From the NCBI GenBank assembly GCA_027295975.1, contig JAPUJX010000467.1:1-7305 (forward strand): a DNA stretch of 7,305 nt. Direction: 5' to 3'. Origin of the DNA: Gammaproteobacteria bacterium. GTDB lineage: Bacteria > Pseudomonadota > Gammaproteobacteria > Pseudomonadales > Azotimanducaceae. The position numbers and the translations under genes are program-made. Below, in pieces: positions 1-5,664 of this stretch; within the stretch, counting starts at the first letter, position 1; each line of letters starts with the position of its first letter. Below the pieces are notes generated by a model that saw nothing but the letters and a program-made list of their open reading frames with translations, did not search any database and was not told the origin of the DNA.

Positions 1-240
1 GCGTTTTTGCTCGCTCGTTTCAGAAAGAACCGAAGCAGTCTGATTCGGGCTGCGTTTCTATCGGCGCGCAATGACACAATAGCGAACTTTGCGATCATTG
101 GGGCTGGTTTCGCGACGGCGGCAACCGTTTCCGTCTGGCCCGATCTGATTGTCGGTGTTGGAATATTAGTCATGAATCTGGATGCGGCTCACCAGGTTTT
201 TCTTGCGGCCAGAGCGGAACACGCCGACGCAGCGATGTGA
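1..240 (+). CDS. CDF-type cation efflux transporter, C-terminal fragment
   Basis: The reading frame is open from the first base of the window and ends at TGA 238-240, so this is the 3' end of a gene that starts upstream. The visible 79 residues carry a SARNDTIAN motif followed by a hydrophobic segment, then WPDLIVGVGILVMNL and a short polar tail. The pattern [S]RNDxIxN, about 20 hydrophobic residues, then WPDxIVG is what I know from the last two transmembrane helices of the small CzcD/ZitB-like branch of the cation diffusion facilitator family. These are inner-membrane proton antiporters that export Zn, Co, Cd or similar divalent metals. The Asn-Asp pair would sit where the family places metal ligands in helix V. 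There is no long cytoplasmic C-terminal domain; the protein ends about 20 residues after the last helix. The metal cannot be told from this fragment. The family call rests on motif memory over a short stretch. Confidence 0.72.
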   Translation, partial: AFLLARFRKNRSSLIRAAFLSARNDTIANFAIIGAGFATAATVSVWPDLIVGVGILVMNLDAAHQVFLAARAEHADAAM

Positions 241-391
241 CTCGTGAAATCCCGAGCCGTTTCATTGACGATCGGGATCTCGAGTTCCAGTCAGCGAAAA
301 CGGTCATGGCATCGTTTGCACCCATGGCCGCCTTAAGGCTATGTTGTGGATGTTGCCTCGAGGCGAACCATATAGGGGAGAGGACGCGAGG
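241..391 (+). other. Spacer with possible weak promoter for the CoA-transferase group
   Basis: This 151-nt gap contains no credible gene. It holds a 7-bp inverted repeat, ATCCCGA at 249-255 and TCGGGAT at 272-278, with a 16-nt loop and no T-run after it, so it is not a standard terminator for the transporter gene. A weak sigma70-like pair is TTGCAC at 316-321 and TATGTT at 340-345 with an 18-nt spacer. It matches consensus poorly and is only a suggestion. The ribosome binding site GAGAGG at 378-383 lies 8 nt before the GTG at 392. Confidence 0.3.
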
Positions 392-1657
392 GTGTCACAG
401 CAACCGTTCCACGGCGTGCGGGTAGTCGAATTCGGCCAGTTCGTCGCGGTACCGTTTGCCGCGCAACTGTTGGCCGAAGGCGGCGCGCACGTTACAAAAA
501 TCGAAGCGCTGGAAGGCGATCCGACCCGCCGATTGCGTCCCCTGGCGCCTGGAGAGACGCGCACCTTCCTCTCGCGCAACCGCGGCAAACATTCGCTACC
601 GCTGGCGCTGCGCAATCCCGCCGCGAAACCCGTGATCGATGCCTTACTCGAGCGGGCCGATGTTGCGCTGATGAACTTCCGCCCCGGTCTGGCGGAGAAG
701 CTTGGACTGGACGCGGTGACGCTGGCTGCGCGTTTCCCACGCCTGATCGTCGGCACGGTAACGGCGTTCGGCAGAGAGGGTCCTGATGCCGGACACGCAG
801 GCATGGACATCGTCGTCCAGGCGCGCAGCGGTCTGATGGCGGCCAATGGACGAATTGTCGACAACCGCCCCGCGCCTGGAGATCCGGTGAGCGCGGATTA
901 TATGTGTGCAATGACCCTCGCCTTCGGCATCACCGCCGCGCTGTTGCGCCGGGAGCGGACCGGGCGAGGCGGCAGCGTGGATACATCGCTGATGCAGGCG
1001 GCAATGACCCTGGCCAACAACCAACTGGTACGGTCGGAGGAGCGCGATGGCGCCCACCATCGCGCGGTACTCAAAAAGCTCGCCGAACAAAGGGCCGCCG
1101 GTGTTTCCTATGCCGAACAGTTGGAAGGCATGCCGTCGATCCGTGCGCTGCCGATGATGAAGGTTTACTTCAGAACGTACGAAACCGCCGATGCGGTCAT
1201 CGCCATCGCCTGCGGCAGTCATTCCCTGCGCGTGAAGTTCATCGATGCCATCGGGCTTGCCGACCCGGGACTCGACGCCGTCGACGACGCCGACCTGGGT
1301 GCGCATTACGATGTACTCACAACACAGACCGAAGCCGTGCTCGGCAGCAGGCCCAGTGCCGAATGGATCGAACTGTTGCACGAAGCGGGTGTACCGGTGT
1401 CTCTGGTAAAGTTTCCGGTGGAACTCTTCGACGACCCGCAAGCCGAGGCGAACGGTATGTTCCACACGCTGGAACACCCGACCGCGGGTGAGGTCAAAGT
1501 GTTATCGCCGCCGGTGGGGCTCGATGAGGATGGTTTTGCCCCGGCAGAACCGACGGCCGCGTTCGGTTCGGAAACCGAGTCGGTCCTGTTGGAGCTCGGT
1601 TTTTCGCAGACAAAGATCGACGAACTGGTGGACGGGAAAGTGACTCATCGCGGTTGA
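392..1657 (+). CDS. Family III CoA-transferase (CaiB/BaiF type)
   Basis: This 421-residue protein is a full-length member of the CaiB/BaiF (formyl-CoA-transferase-like) family, which moves CoA between carboxylic acids in the cytoplasm. Family signatures in order are: GVRVVEFGQFVAVPFAAQLL near the N-terminus, KIEALEGDPTR, NRGKHS, MNFRPGLAEKLGLD, a GxMD-type segment AGMDIVVQARSGLM, LLRRERTGRGGSVDTSLMQA, and the C-terminal DDPQAEANGMF. The Asp in SADYMC (codon 896-898, residue 169 from the GTG start) falls where the family's catalytic Asp, which forms the acyl-anhydride and CoA-thioester intermediates, is expected. I chose GTG 392 because GAGAGG lies 8 nt upstream and homologues begin close to the GVRVVE strand; an in-frame start at 341 would add 17 unlikely residues. 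The length agrees with the usual 380-430. The substrate cannot be deduced. It is the first gene of a likely operon with the thioredoxin and methyltransferase. Confidence 0.93.
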   Translation: MSQQPFHGVRVVEFGQFVAVPFAAQLLAEGGAHVTKIEALEGDPTRRLRPLAPGETRTFLSRNRGKHSLPLALRNPAAKPVIDALLERADVALMNFRPGLAEKLGLDAVTLAARFPRLIVGTVTAFGREGPDAGHAGMDIVVQARSGLMAANGRIVDNRPAPGDPVSADYMCAMTLAFGITAALLRRERTGRGGSVDTSLMQAAMTLANNQLVRSEERDGAHHRAVLKKLAEQRAAGVSYAEQLEGMPSIRALPMMKVYFRTYETADAVIAIACGSHSLRVKFIDAIGLADPGLDAVDDADLGAHYDVLTTQTEAVLGSRPSAEWIELLHEAGVPVSLVKFPVELFDDPQAEANGMFHTLEHPTAGEVKVLSPPVGLDEDGFAPAEPTAAFGSETESVLLELGFSQTKIDELVDGKVTHRG

Positions 1658-1668
1658 AGGAAATTGTC

Positions 1669-2214
1669 ATGCCACATCAACTTGGGGAAAAATCCATGCC
1701 GACAAAATTGATCACAATTATTCTGCTGTGCTCGCTGACCACATTGGCGCTGGGAGTCACCAGGGGTGACGAAGCCCCGCCCTGGACCGGTACGGACCTG
1801 GCAGATGGTTCGCAGGTCGAATTTCCCACCATCCTGAATGATCGACCCGCTGTGCTCGTTTTCTGGGCGACCTGGTGTCCCTACTGCAAAGCGTTCATGC
1901 CTTACGTCAAGAAAATACAAGCCGACTACGCGCAATACGGAGTTCAAATTATTTCCTTCAATGCCAAGGAGCGCGGAATCGGCGACCCCAAAGCCTATGT
2001 AGAAACGTTGCAGTTCCCAATAGTCGCCATAGCGGAGGCTGACGGTATCGCCGAGCGGTACGACATTCAGTTCATACCGGGTTTGATGGTGGTACGCGGT
2101 GACGGCGTGATTGCCTACCGCAGAAAAAGCACCGATCTTCCTGCCGGGAAGACCGTTTCTCAACAATGGGACGAAGAAGTCAGAGGAGTTCTGGATGGGC
2201 TTGTCGGGCGATAA
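1669..2214 (+). CDS. Periplasmic TlpA-like thioredoxin-fold protein
   Basis: This is a predicted exported thiol-disulfide oxidoreductase of the TlpA/ResA group, 181 residues. An N-terminal signal peptide (hydrophobic stretch about residues 14-30, LITIILLCSLTTLALG) is followed by APPWTGTDLADG, a typical TlpA lead-in, and by VFWATWCPYC with redox cysteines at residues 70 and 73. The cis-proline loop is IQFIPG (Pro137). These parts are sufficient for thioredoxin chemistry in the periplasm, but the substrate is unknown; reductases for cytochrome c maturation belong to the same family. Two starts are credible. ATG 1669 has AAGGA at 1657-1661, 7 nt away. ATG 1696 has GGGGA at 1684-1688, also 7 nt away, and gives a tighter signal peptide. 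I prefer 1669 for its better ribosome binding site, which overlaps the stop codon of the CoA-transferase and implies translational coupling. No lipobox is present. Confidence 0.88.
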   Translation: MPHQLGEKSMPTKLITIILLCSLTTLALGVTRGDEAPPWTGTDLADGSQVEFPTILNDRPAVLVFWATWCPYCKAFMPYVKKIQADYAQYGVQIISFNAKERGIGDPKAYVETLQFPIVAIAEADGIAERYDIQFIPGLMVVRGDGVIAYRRKSTDLPAGKTVSQQWDEEVRGVLDGLVGR

Positions 2215-3019
2215 GGCGGGGACCCCAAACAGGCGCCGGAGCCCCAGTCACCTTCCCGAGCACGTCAGAGAGAATCGAGCATACTGGGATGGCGTGGCAT
2301 CAGATTGGGTGCGTGCCGGTGAACGGAGCTGGAAACAGGAACACCCCACCTGGGGCATCTGGGCGATACCCGAATCTCAACTCAACCTGCTACCCACGGA
2401 TATGACCGATACCGCGGCAATAGAGCTGGGGTGTGGGACGGGTTATGTCAGTGGGTGGATGGCTCGCCGGGGCGCCGAGGTGGTGGGAATCGATAACTCG
2501 TCAGATCAGCTCAGAACCGCCGAGCGTCTGATGACCGAACACGGAGTCAAACTCTCGCTTATCCACGGAAACGCAGAAACGGTCCCCTACCCGGATGGGT
2601 CGTTTGATTTCGCAATCAGCGAGTATGGCGCGGCAATCTGGTGTGATCCCGAGATCTGGATTCCGGAAGCGCACCGACTACTCAAACCGGGCGCAACGCT
2701 GACGTTTCTTGGAACCCATCCCATGGCGATAGTCGCAACCCCCATGAATGGTGCCGAGGTTGATGACAGGTTACACAGACCTTACTTCGGCTTGCGCAAA
2801 CTGGACTGGCGAAACGTGGAAGTTGATCCCGGTGGTATCGAGTTCAATCTCACCCAGTCGGCCTGGCTTGGATTGTTTCGCAAAACCGGCTTCGAAGTAA
2901 TCAACTACCTTGAACTGCAGGCGCCGGTAAACGTAGTGGGCAGCAAATTCACCATTCCGGGAAAGTGGGCGAAAAACTGGCCTTCCGAGCAAGTCTGGCA
3001 GCTTCGGAAACACGGCTAA
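2195..3019 (+). CDS. SAM-dependent class I methyltransferase
   Basis: This 274-residue protein carries the Rossmann-fold methyltransferase core of the Methyltransf_11 type. Motif I, AIELGCGTGYVSGWMARRGA (glycine loop at residues 79-83), binds the methionine part of S-adenosylmethionine. VVGIDNSSDQL supplies the acidic residue at the end of strand 2 that binds the ribose. Further motifs are NAETVPYPDGSFDFAIS (motifs II/III) and EAHRLLKPGATLTFLG (post-motif strand). The N-terminal HVRENRAYWDGVASDWVRAG is a common lead-in in small-molecule methyltransferases. The C-terminal third (residues about 190-274), with several Trp residues, probably forms the acceptor site and gives no substrate clue. 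ATG 2195 was chosen because AGGAG at 2184-2188 lies 6 nt upstream; the start overlaps the thioredoxin gene by 20 nt. The protein is likely cytoplasmic. A link to the CoA-transferase pathway is inferred from gene order only. Confidence 0.9.
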   Translation: MGLSGDKAGTPNRRRSPSHLPEHVRENRAYWDGVASDWVRAGERSWKQEHPTWGIWAIPESQLNLLPTDMTDTAAIELGCGTGYVSGWMARRGAEVVGIDNSSDQLRTAERLMTEHGVKLSLIHGNAETVPYPDGSFDFAISEYGAAIWCDPEIWIPEAHRLLKPGATLTFLGTHPMAIVATPMNGAEVDDRLHRPYFGLRKLDWRNVEVDPGGIEFNLTQSAWLGLFRKTGFEVINYLELQAPVNVVGSKFTIPGKWAKNWPSEQVWQLRKHG

Positions 3020-3083
3020 CAGCCGATCTATCATCCTTATATTCCGTATCGGAAGACGGCATCGAGTCGTCATCGCAAGAATT
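3020..3083. other. Convergent intergenic gap, no clear terminator
   Basis: This 64-nt gap separates the converging methyltransferase and hydrolase genes. The only symmetrical element is TTCCG-TAT-CGGAA at 3042-3054, a 5-bp stem with a 3-nt loop and no T-run on either side. It could act as a weak bidirectional stop signal, but the sequence does not show a canonical intrinsic terminator. Confidence 0.3.
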
Positions 3084-3943
3084 TCAGCTCATCATCGCCT
3101 GACTCAGAAATTCAAGCACCTCCCGGCTGAGCCCCGCCTGAAATGCCTCACGATCAAAACCTTCCGGATCGTTGCCGGGTGGAAACTGGCTGCTTCTCAT
3201 GGAGCTTGGAAACGGGCTCATGAATGAGAAGTGTCCGGCGTTCTCCACCACCCTGTGTATCAATCTTGTTTCGCCCGGCAGACCCCTGCGAACCACCTCC
3301 GCATGCCAGGCAGTGGTGTGCGGATCGTGTTCCGCAGTCAACATCAAAACGGGAACCCGAACCTCGGCGAGTGCGCGTTCCCTCTGATACCAGGGTGTCG
3401 CCGGCGCGAGTAACACCAGAGCTTTCACCCGCTTGTCGGTTGCGTCTCGACCGTGATCCCTTGCGCAGTTGCCGGCATACCACCAGCTACCGCCAACGCG
3501 GTGTAGCCCCCCATGGAATGTCCAATGACTGCGACACGATTTTCATCAACATGGTTTTCGAATCGCCGTTCACGGACAAGGGCGTCAATGGACATGGACA
3601 CGTGCCGAGGTCTGTACATGAGATTCGCATCACTTTCCGCGAGTTCATTGTTGTTCCTGTTGTTACCCGGATGCTCGGGCATCACAACAACATACCCGCT
3701 CAACGCCAATCGGGACGCTAATGTCCGGTAACCGAGGTGGGTTCCGCCGGTTCCGTGGGAGATGACCACCAGGGGATGTTTTCCCGCAATAACTTCGGAC
3801 TCCCACGCAAGCTCGAGCAGGTAGGGACCGATCCTCGAAGTCTCGGACAGAGTTGAAGTCGGGTAGAAGACCAGAGCCGGAAAGGAGAGGTCGAATCTGG
3901 CATCGTCGACCGTCAATTCCAGCGCGCCGACGTACGTGGGCAT
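3084..3943 (-). pseudogene. Alpha/beta hydrolase (dienelactone-hydrolase-like), frameshifted
   Basis: Two minus-strand frames together encode one alpha/beta hydrolase. The first runs from ATG 3943-3941, with GAGGAAG at 3958-3952 and 8-nt spacing. It includes RIGPYLLELAWES, PLVVISHGTGGTHLGYRTLA (oxyanion region, residues 63-67), MPEHPGNNR, and the nucleophile elbow VIGHSMGG (Ser143), and then hits TGA at 3427-3425. The second frame continues with DKRVKALVLLAPATPW, TAEHDPH (catalytic Asp about residue 207) and ENAGHFSF (His about 238), ending at TGA 3086-3084. Adding one base between 3438 and 3437 joins them into about 286 residues, a normal length. The lesion therefore separates the nucleophile from the rest of the triad. 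No slippery heptamer is visible, so programmed frameshifting is unlikely. Members of this family hydrolyse esters or lactones; the substrate is unknown and no signal peptide is seen from this start. It may be a true pseudogene or a sequencing error over an intact gene. Confidence 0.85.
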
Positions 3944-4433
3944 AGGCGAAGCTTCCTCGAGACAGGAATTGATCATACCAGCCCAATATTTCAAGCCGGC
4001 TTGGGATTTCTCCGGCCAGGTAATGTGAGGCCACGCTCCTGCGACTACATGGAGAACCCGATTAAGTCGAACCCCAGGGATTCTGCCACCCGCTGCGCTT
4101 GCTTTCGCACCGCTCGCGCGACCGAACGGTTGGAACTGTTTTAACACTATCGGCAGCTCCTTTGTTTTTTTGTTGGAACCAATCCACCCAAGTGGCCGCA
4201 GCTTCTGAGTACCAGCGGATCGAATTGCAGATAACCGAGACGACGCAGCCGTCGTCCCCCGGTGATGATCAAAATCAGGATGGTGCCTGAACTCATTGAA
4301 CACGCTCAAGCTCACATGTGAATGGTCATGCTCCAAGGAATTTTTTCCAAAGTTGGTGATCTCAATTGAAACTATCGCGACGCGGGCTTGTTGGGCTTGG
4401 GCGCATACCGGAGAAAGGCACTCCGCGGCTACA
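3944..4433 (-). other. 490-nt region without a recognised gene, open in the hydrolase frame
   Basis: This gap lies between the end of the membrane-protein gene (TGA 4436-4434) and the hydrolase start, both on the minus strand. In the hydrolase frame it contains no stop codon; the frame stays open up to 4516. The translation (for example NFGKNSLEHDHSHVSLSVF and VLHVVAGAWPHITWPEKSQ) does not resemble any family I know and lacks a signal peptide or domain pattern, while the hydrolase has a good start with a ribosome binding site at 3943. I therefore treat the region as non-coding or as remnant sequence. Plus-strand open frames here also show no recognisable protein. Confidence 0.45.
3972..3980 (-). 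promoter_or_regulatory. Possible extended -10 promoter of the hydrolase
   Basis: On the minus strand TGGTATGAT (3980 to 3972) matches the extended -10 pattern TGnTATAAT at all but one base. It would start transcription roughly 20 nt before the hydrolase ATG at 3943, leaving a short leader that just contains the GAGGAAG ribosome binding site. No -35 box of note is present at 17 nt. This is a motif match only. Confidence 0.33.
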
Positions 4434-5162
4434 TCAAACCAGACCCACGGCCCATGCGGCAATGGCGAGCCACGTTTCCGTTTCCGATACCCAGAATCGA
4501 AACGGCAGCGAAGCAACGATCGTCAATCCACCCCACAAGGTTGCAGGGTGTATCCGCCGCAACATGGCGAGATCCCAGACAACAAGCGGCAATATGAAGA
4601 CTTCAGCAAGCAGGAAGGTCTCCGCTGCTCCAAAATCCCCAGGAAGGTGCAGGGGCGTTCGAACGATGGCAGGCTGAAGCAGGTTGATGGTCGCCAGTAT
4701 CATGAACCGTTTGTGATATTGACTGTCGTGGCGAAAGGCGATGGCAAGTCCCACCAGTAGCGTAAAAACAAAAATACCGAACACCATGACGCAAAGAAAT
4801 TCCAGACTTTTAGGCGGGTTAACGGCACCCTCCGGACGAGCAGCGGCGGCAAGGCCGGCTAAAATCCCCATCACCACAACGCCCACTGCAAGACCGCTGC
4901 CCCACCAACCGAGCCTGCGATGGACCTTGGCACGCTGCAGCGTTATCAGCGCAGGCTGAACCACCAGCAGCATCATCCACGCGCTCAGCACCCCGCCGTG
5001 AAGATAGAATATCGGTTCCGCAGAGGTAAACGGGTCCGGCTCGAGCCAATAGGAGAGAAAAAAGGTTGGCGCGAATCCAGCAAACACCAACAGCAGCATA
5101 GCCACAGCCATTGCAGTGAAAAATAGGTTTTCAGGCTGTCCGTGGTTGAAGTACGTCCGCAA
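4434..5162 (-). CDS. Conserved-type polytopic membrane protein of unknown function
   Basis: This 242-residue protein has about seven hydrophobic segments: roughly residues 13-36, 51-73, 84-107, 121-143, 153-168, 182-201 and 207-242, the last perhaps two spans. Conserved-looking loops are FYLHGGVLSAWMMLLVVQP, RAKVHRRLGWWG and QYHKRFMILATINLLQPAIVR. I recall this pattern (FYLHG...W...L..VQ, HRRLG, HKRxMxLA) from a widespread family of uncharacterised bacterial inner-membrane proteins, but I cannot name it or give it a function. The His-Arg pairs next to helix ends could bind a cofactor, which is speculation. The start is TTG 5162-5160, with GAAGG about 9 nt upstream and an in-frame TGA just before it; the next ATG (5111) would cut into the first helix. 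The ribosome binding site lies inside the tail of the truncated phosphoesterase, whose stop is only 7 nt away, so the two are read as one transcript. Confidence 0.75.
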   Translation of the reverse strand: MRTYFNHGQPENLFFTAMAVAMLLLVFAGFAPTFFLSYWLEPDPFTSAEPIFYLHGGVLSAWMMLLVVQPALITLQRAKVHRRLGWWGSGLAVGVVVMGILAGLAAAARPEGAVNPPKSLEFLCVMVFGIFVFTLLVGLAIAFRHDSQYHKRFMILATINLLQPAIVRTPLHLPGDFGAAETFLLAEVFILPLVVWDLAMLRRIHPATLWGGLTIVASLPFRFWVSETETWLAIAAWAVGLV

Positions 5163-5169
5163 CTCTCAG

Positions 5170-5511
5170 CTAGCCTTCAGCCGCGGTCCTTAGAGGTGAT
5201 GAAGACCGCGCACCGTGGCAAGGTACAGGCGGATTGACATCGGTTGGGTTGCAGGAAATCGTATCGACGATATCACCCAGGTGGGTGACGTAGATTATCT
5301 CTTCGATGTCGCCATCGGTATCGGCATCCAGCGAATTGGCGTTATCGCTGATCCACTGGATTTGCGCGAAAAATATGGCCGAATTTGCGTTGAGATAGGA
5401 CTGAGTGTCCGGCAGTACCACGATGGCAAATTGTTCAGCCTGGGCGGGCTGCAAGGCCACTGTCAGGTAGATCGACGCGAAGACTAGCCGGATCACTCTG
5501 GAAAATTTCAT
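5170..5511 (-). pseudogene. Secreted calcineurin-like metallophosphoesterase, 3'-truncated
   Basis: The 113-residue frame starts at ATG 5511-5509 with AGGGG 7 nt upstream. It has a clear Sec signal peptide (MKFSRVIRLVFASIYLTVAL, cut probable after QPAQA). Mature residues begin EQFAIVVLPDTQSY, the first metal motif in its DTQ variant, followed by FFAQIQWISDNANSLD, an acidic insert DADTDGDIEE, and YVTHLGDIVD, the second metal motif GDxxD. Families with this arrangement then continue for 200 or more residues through GNHD and GHxH motifs. Here the family likeness ends after about CNPTDVNPPVPC, and an unrelated tail, HGARSSSPLRTAAEG, leads to TAG at 5172-5170. Motifs III to V are absent from this and the other two minus-strand frames downstream, which are occupied by the membrane-protein gene. 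The product would lack half of the dimetal site and so is presumably inactive. A 3' deletion or an assembly join are both possible. Confidence 0.78.
5182..5210 (-). repeat. 7-bp inverted repeat in the aberrant tail of the phosphoesterase
   Basis: CGCGGTC at 5182-5188 and GACCGCG at 5204-5210 form a perfect 7-bp inverted repeat with a 15-nt loop. It falls exactly in the part of the phosphoesterase frame that no longer resembles the family and just before the start of the membrane-protein gene. In the minus-strand transcript it would fold shortly before that gene's ribosome binding site. No T-run follows, so it is not a normal terminator. It may mark the point of a rearrangement. Confidence 0.5.
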
Positions 5512-5552
5512 GTCCCGACCCCTGGTTCACGCCTAAGCAAATCATGTGGCGC

Positions 5553-5558
5553 TATACT
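5553..5558 (+). promoter_or_regulatory. Possible -10 box TATACT
   Basis: TATACT differs from TATAAT at one base and lies in the divergent intergenic region, about 107 nt before the GTG at 5665. No good -35 box is found at 16-18 nt. The overlapping complement TAGTAT (5559-5554) could serve the minus-strand phosphoesterase. Both are weak motif calls. Confidence 0.25.
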
Positions 5559-5565
5559 AAACCAA

Positions 5566-5581
5566 CTGTGAGATCGCACAG
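5566..5581. promoter_or_regulatory. 16-bp near-perfect palindrome, candidate operator
   Basis: CTGTGAGATCGCACAG reads the same on both strands at 14 of 16 positions, with a GATC centre. It lies between two divergent genes and directly after the TATACT box, where transcription would begin. Length, symmetry and place suit a dimeric repressor site, but the regulator is unknown. It resembles a CRP half-site pair but the half-site spacing is 2 nt too short. Confidence 0.4.
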
Positions 5582-5609
5582 CATATTCTTGCAGTGATCG
5601 TCGGCTTGT

Positions 5610-5645
5610 CGCCACCTCGGCTGTGACCCGAGCCTGATTGTGGCG
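5610..5645 (+). promoter_or_regulatory. Candidate leader hairpin before the small NGDGSLD protein
   Basis: CGCCAC (5610-5615) pairs with GTGGCG (5640-5645), and inside it CTCGG (5616-5620) pairs with CCGAG (5628-5632) around the loop CTGTGAC. A one-sided 7-nt bulge separates the two stems, giving 11 base pairs. An alternative pairing, GGCT with AGCC (5619-5622 with 5631-5634), excludes the inner stem. The element ends 11 nt before the GGAG at 5657-5660, so it could affect translation initiation. No known riboswitch class is recognised. Confidence 0.38.
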
Positions 5646-5664
5646 GGTAATTTGACGGAGAGTC

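Noticed and set aside
237..425. Small plus-strand open frame overlapping the end of the transporter gene
   Set aside because: The Cys-rich, low-complexity translation has no family likeness, no ribosome binding site, and runs into the start of the CoA-transferase gene.
304..1477. Long open frames antisense to the CoA-transferase (304-864, 492-911, 644-1477) and a plus-strand frame at 904-1491
   Set aside because: They are shadows in a GC-rich coding region. Their translations are rich in Arg, Ser and Pro, and the CoA-transferase frame explains the sequence completely.
3042..3054. Intrinsic terminator between the convergent genes
   Set aside because: The stem has only 5 bp and no T-run follows on either strand.
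3425..3445. Programmed -1 ribosomal frameshifting in the hydrolase
   Set aside because: No slippery heptamer is present at the overlap and no clear downstream pseudoknot or hairpin was seen.
3224..3721. Plus-strand open frame opposite the hydrolase
   Set aside because: It is antisense to clear alpha/beta hydrolase motifs and has no recognisable protein pattern.
4296..4760. Plus-strand open frame opposite the membrane-protein gene and its downstream gap
   Set aside because: The polar, low-complexity translation lies opposite a well-supported membrane protein.
5566..5581. CRP binding site
   Set aside because: TGTG and CACA are separated by 6 nt rather than the 8 nt needed for the TGTGA-N6-TCACA consensus.
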